Shown here: positions 63,879-64,000 of the stretch, piece by piece | How the letters are laid out: every line of letters begins with the position of its first letter | Numbering within the stretch: position 1 is the stretch's first letter | Assembly (NCBI GenBank): GCA_016786865.1 | Contig: JAEUVE010000019.1 | Coordinates: 186,001-250,000, forward strand | Length of the DNA stretch: 64,000 nucleotides | Reading direction: 5' to 3' | Origin: Sediminibacterium sp. | Lineage (GTDB): Bacteria; Bacteroidota; Bacteroidia; Chitinophagales; Chitinophagaceae | Program-made: the position numbers and the translations under genes | The notes under the pieces: generated by a model | Databases searched by the model: none | Told to the model about the DNA's origin: nothing | The model's input: the letters and a program-made list of their open reading frames with translations, nothing else

Positions 63879-64000
63879 ATGAAAAAAGTCTTATCCACCA
63901 TTGTGCTTGGCTGTGCAGCCATGCCTTTCCTGTAAGCATGAAATTCCTACACCACCAAATGTGGTAATAACGCCTTCTCCTACCCCACCGGGTACGGTTA
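63879..64000 (+). pseudogene. Frameshifted start of a lipoprotein gene, cut by the window end
   Basis: From ATG 63879 the frame reads MKKVLSTIVLGCAAMPFL and then hits TAA at 63933-63935. In the +1 frame the text continues CKHEIPTPPNVVITPSPTPP to the window edge (from TGT at 63931). Joined, this would be a normal lipoprotein signal with the lipid Cys directly after the hydrophobic stretch. I infer a one- or two-base indel near 63925-63932, either a real mutation or a sequencing error. The downstream extent is not visible. Confidence 0.6.

Noticed and set aside
1..64000. CRISPR arrays, insertion sequences, phage genes or rRNA
   Set aside because: No regularly spaced repeats, transposase or integrase motifs, structural phage genes or rRNA segments were seen.

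Overview
The window is chromosomal DNA from a member of the Bacteroidota, most likely a Chitinophagaceae-type organism (inference, no search was run). The signs are the promoter form TTGG-N19-TAnnTTTGC seen four times with the same 20 bp gap, the absence of Shine-Dalgarno-like leaders, SusC/TonB-type receptors with DUF5689 lipoproteins, a DUF5723 protein, a fused MoaC/MoaB, an RRM-type RNA-binding protein, a fused E1 alpha/beta ketoacid dehydrogenase and a long SecA with a C-terminal SEC-C zinc motif. Most of the window is ordinary core genome. No CRISPR array, insertion sequence, integrase or rRNA was seen.

Layout. 1-1576: 3' part of recJ. 1577-4560: an AT-rich accessory block with a Tae4-like cell-wall amidase lipoprotein, a small exported protein and a second lipoprotein, ending in an attC-like imperfect inverted repeat that abuts what looks like the 3' remnant of an older gene. 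4637-7527: htpG and an unknown membrane-anchored protein. 7658-12284: a TonB-dependent receptor and DUF5689 lipoprotein divergent from a secreted EEP-family nuclease, possibly a unit for using external nucleic acid. 12322-14237: rpsF-rpsR-rplI and an RRM protein. 14272-17740: an aldo/keto reductase, then gap-pgk and tRNA-Glu read from back-to-back promoters.

17817-18800: a Fic protein with an N-terminal DNA-binding domain and its own inhibitory motif, preceded by two copies of a palindrome, one of them perfect over 32 bp. 18851-29267: twelve tightly packed minus-strand genes for a Tat-exported molybdenum hydroxylase: the two enzyme subunits, a cytochrome c, the XdhC chaperone, a MocA-like nucleotidyltransferase and the Moco pathway (MoaA, MoaCB, MoaD, MoaE, MoeB-rhodanese, MoeA), plus a TauE/SafE permease.

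29343-36989: a minus-strand series deoC, SPOR protein, M20 amidohydrolase, maeB, mlaE, DUF4442 protein and a beta-CASP nuclease, closed by a strong terminator. 37122-41758: two unknown exported proteins convergent with secA. 41878-47987: an unknown membrane protein, then atpG, scpB, lysA, mlaF, a thioredoxin-like protein and mdh. 48007-52238: a heptosyltransferase-like protein, an MFS transporter, a DedA protein and a dicarboxylate symporter. 52379-55256: an APC permease, a YebC family protein and a DCC protein. 55271-61734: the E1 fusion, two DUF1573 proteins, an aminotransferase, a structured intergenic stretch, a DUF5723 protein and a cold-shock protein. 61895-64000: an ECF sigma factor overlapping a protein that joins an inner-membrane helix to an outer-membrane barrel, and last a lipoprotein start broken by a frameshift.

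The parts most worth a second look are the Tae4-like lipoprotein block with its attC-like site, the Fic gene with its palindromes, and the self-contained molybdenum hydroxylase operon.
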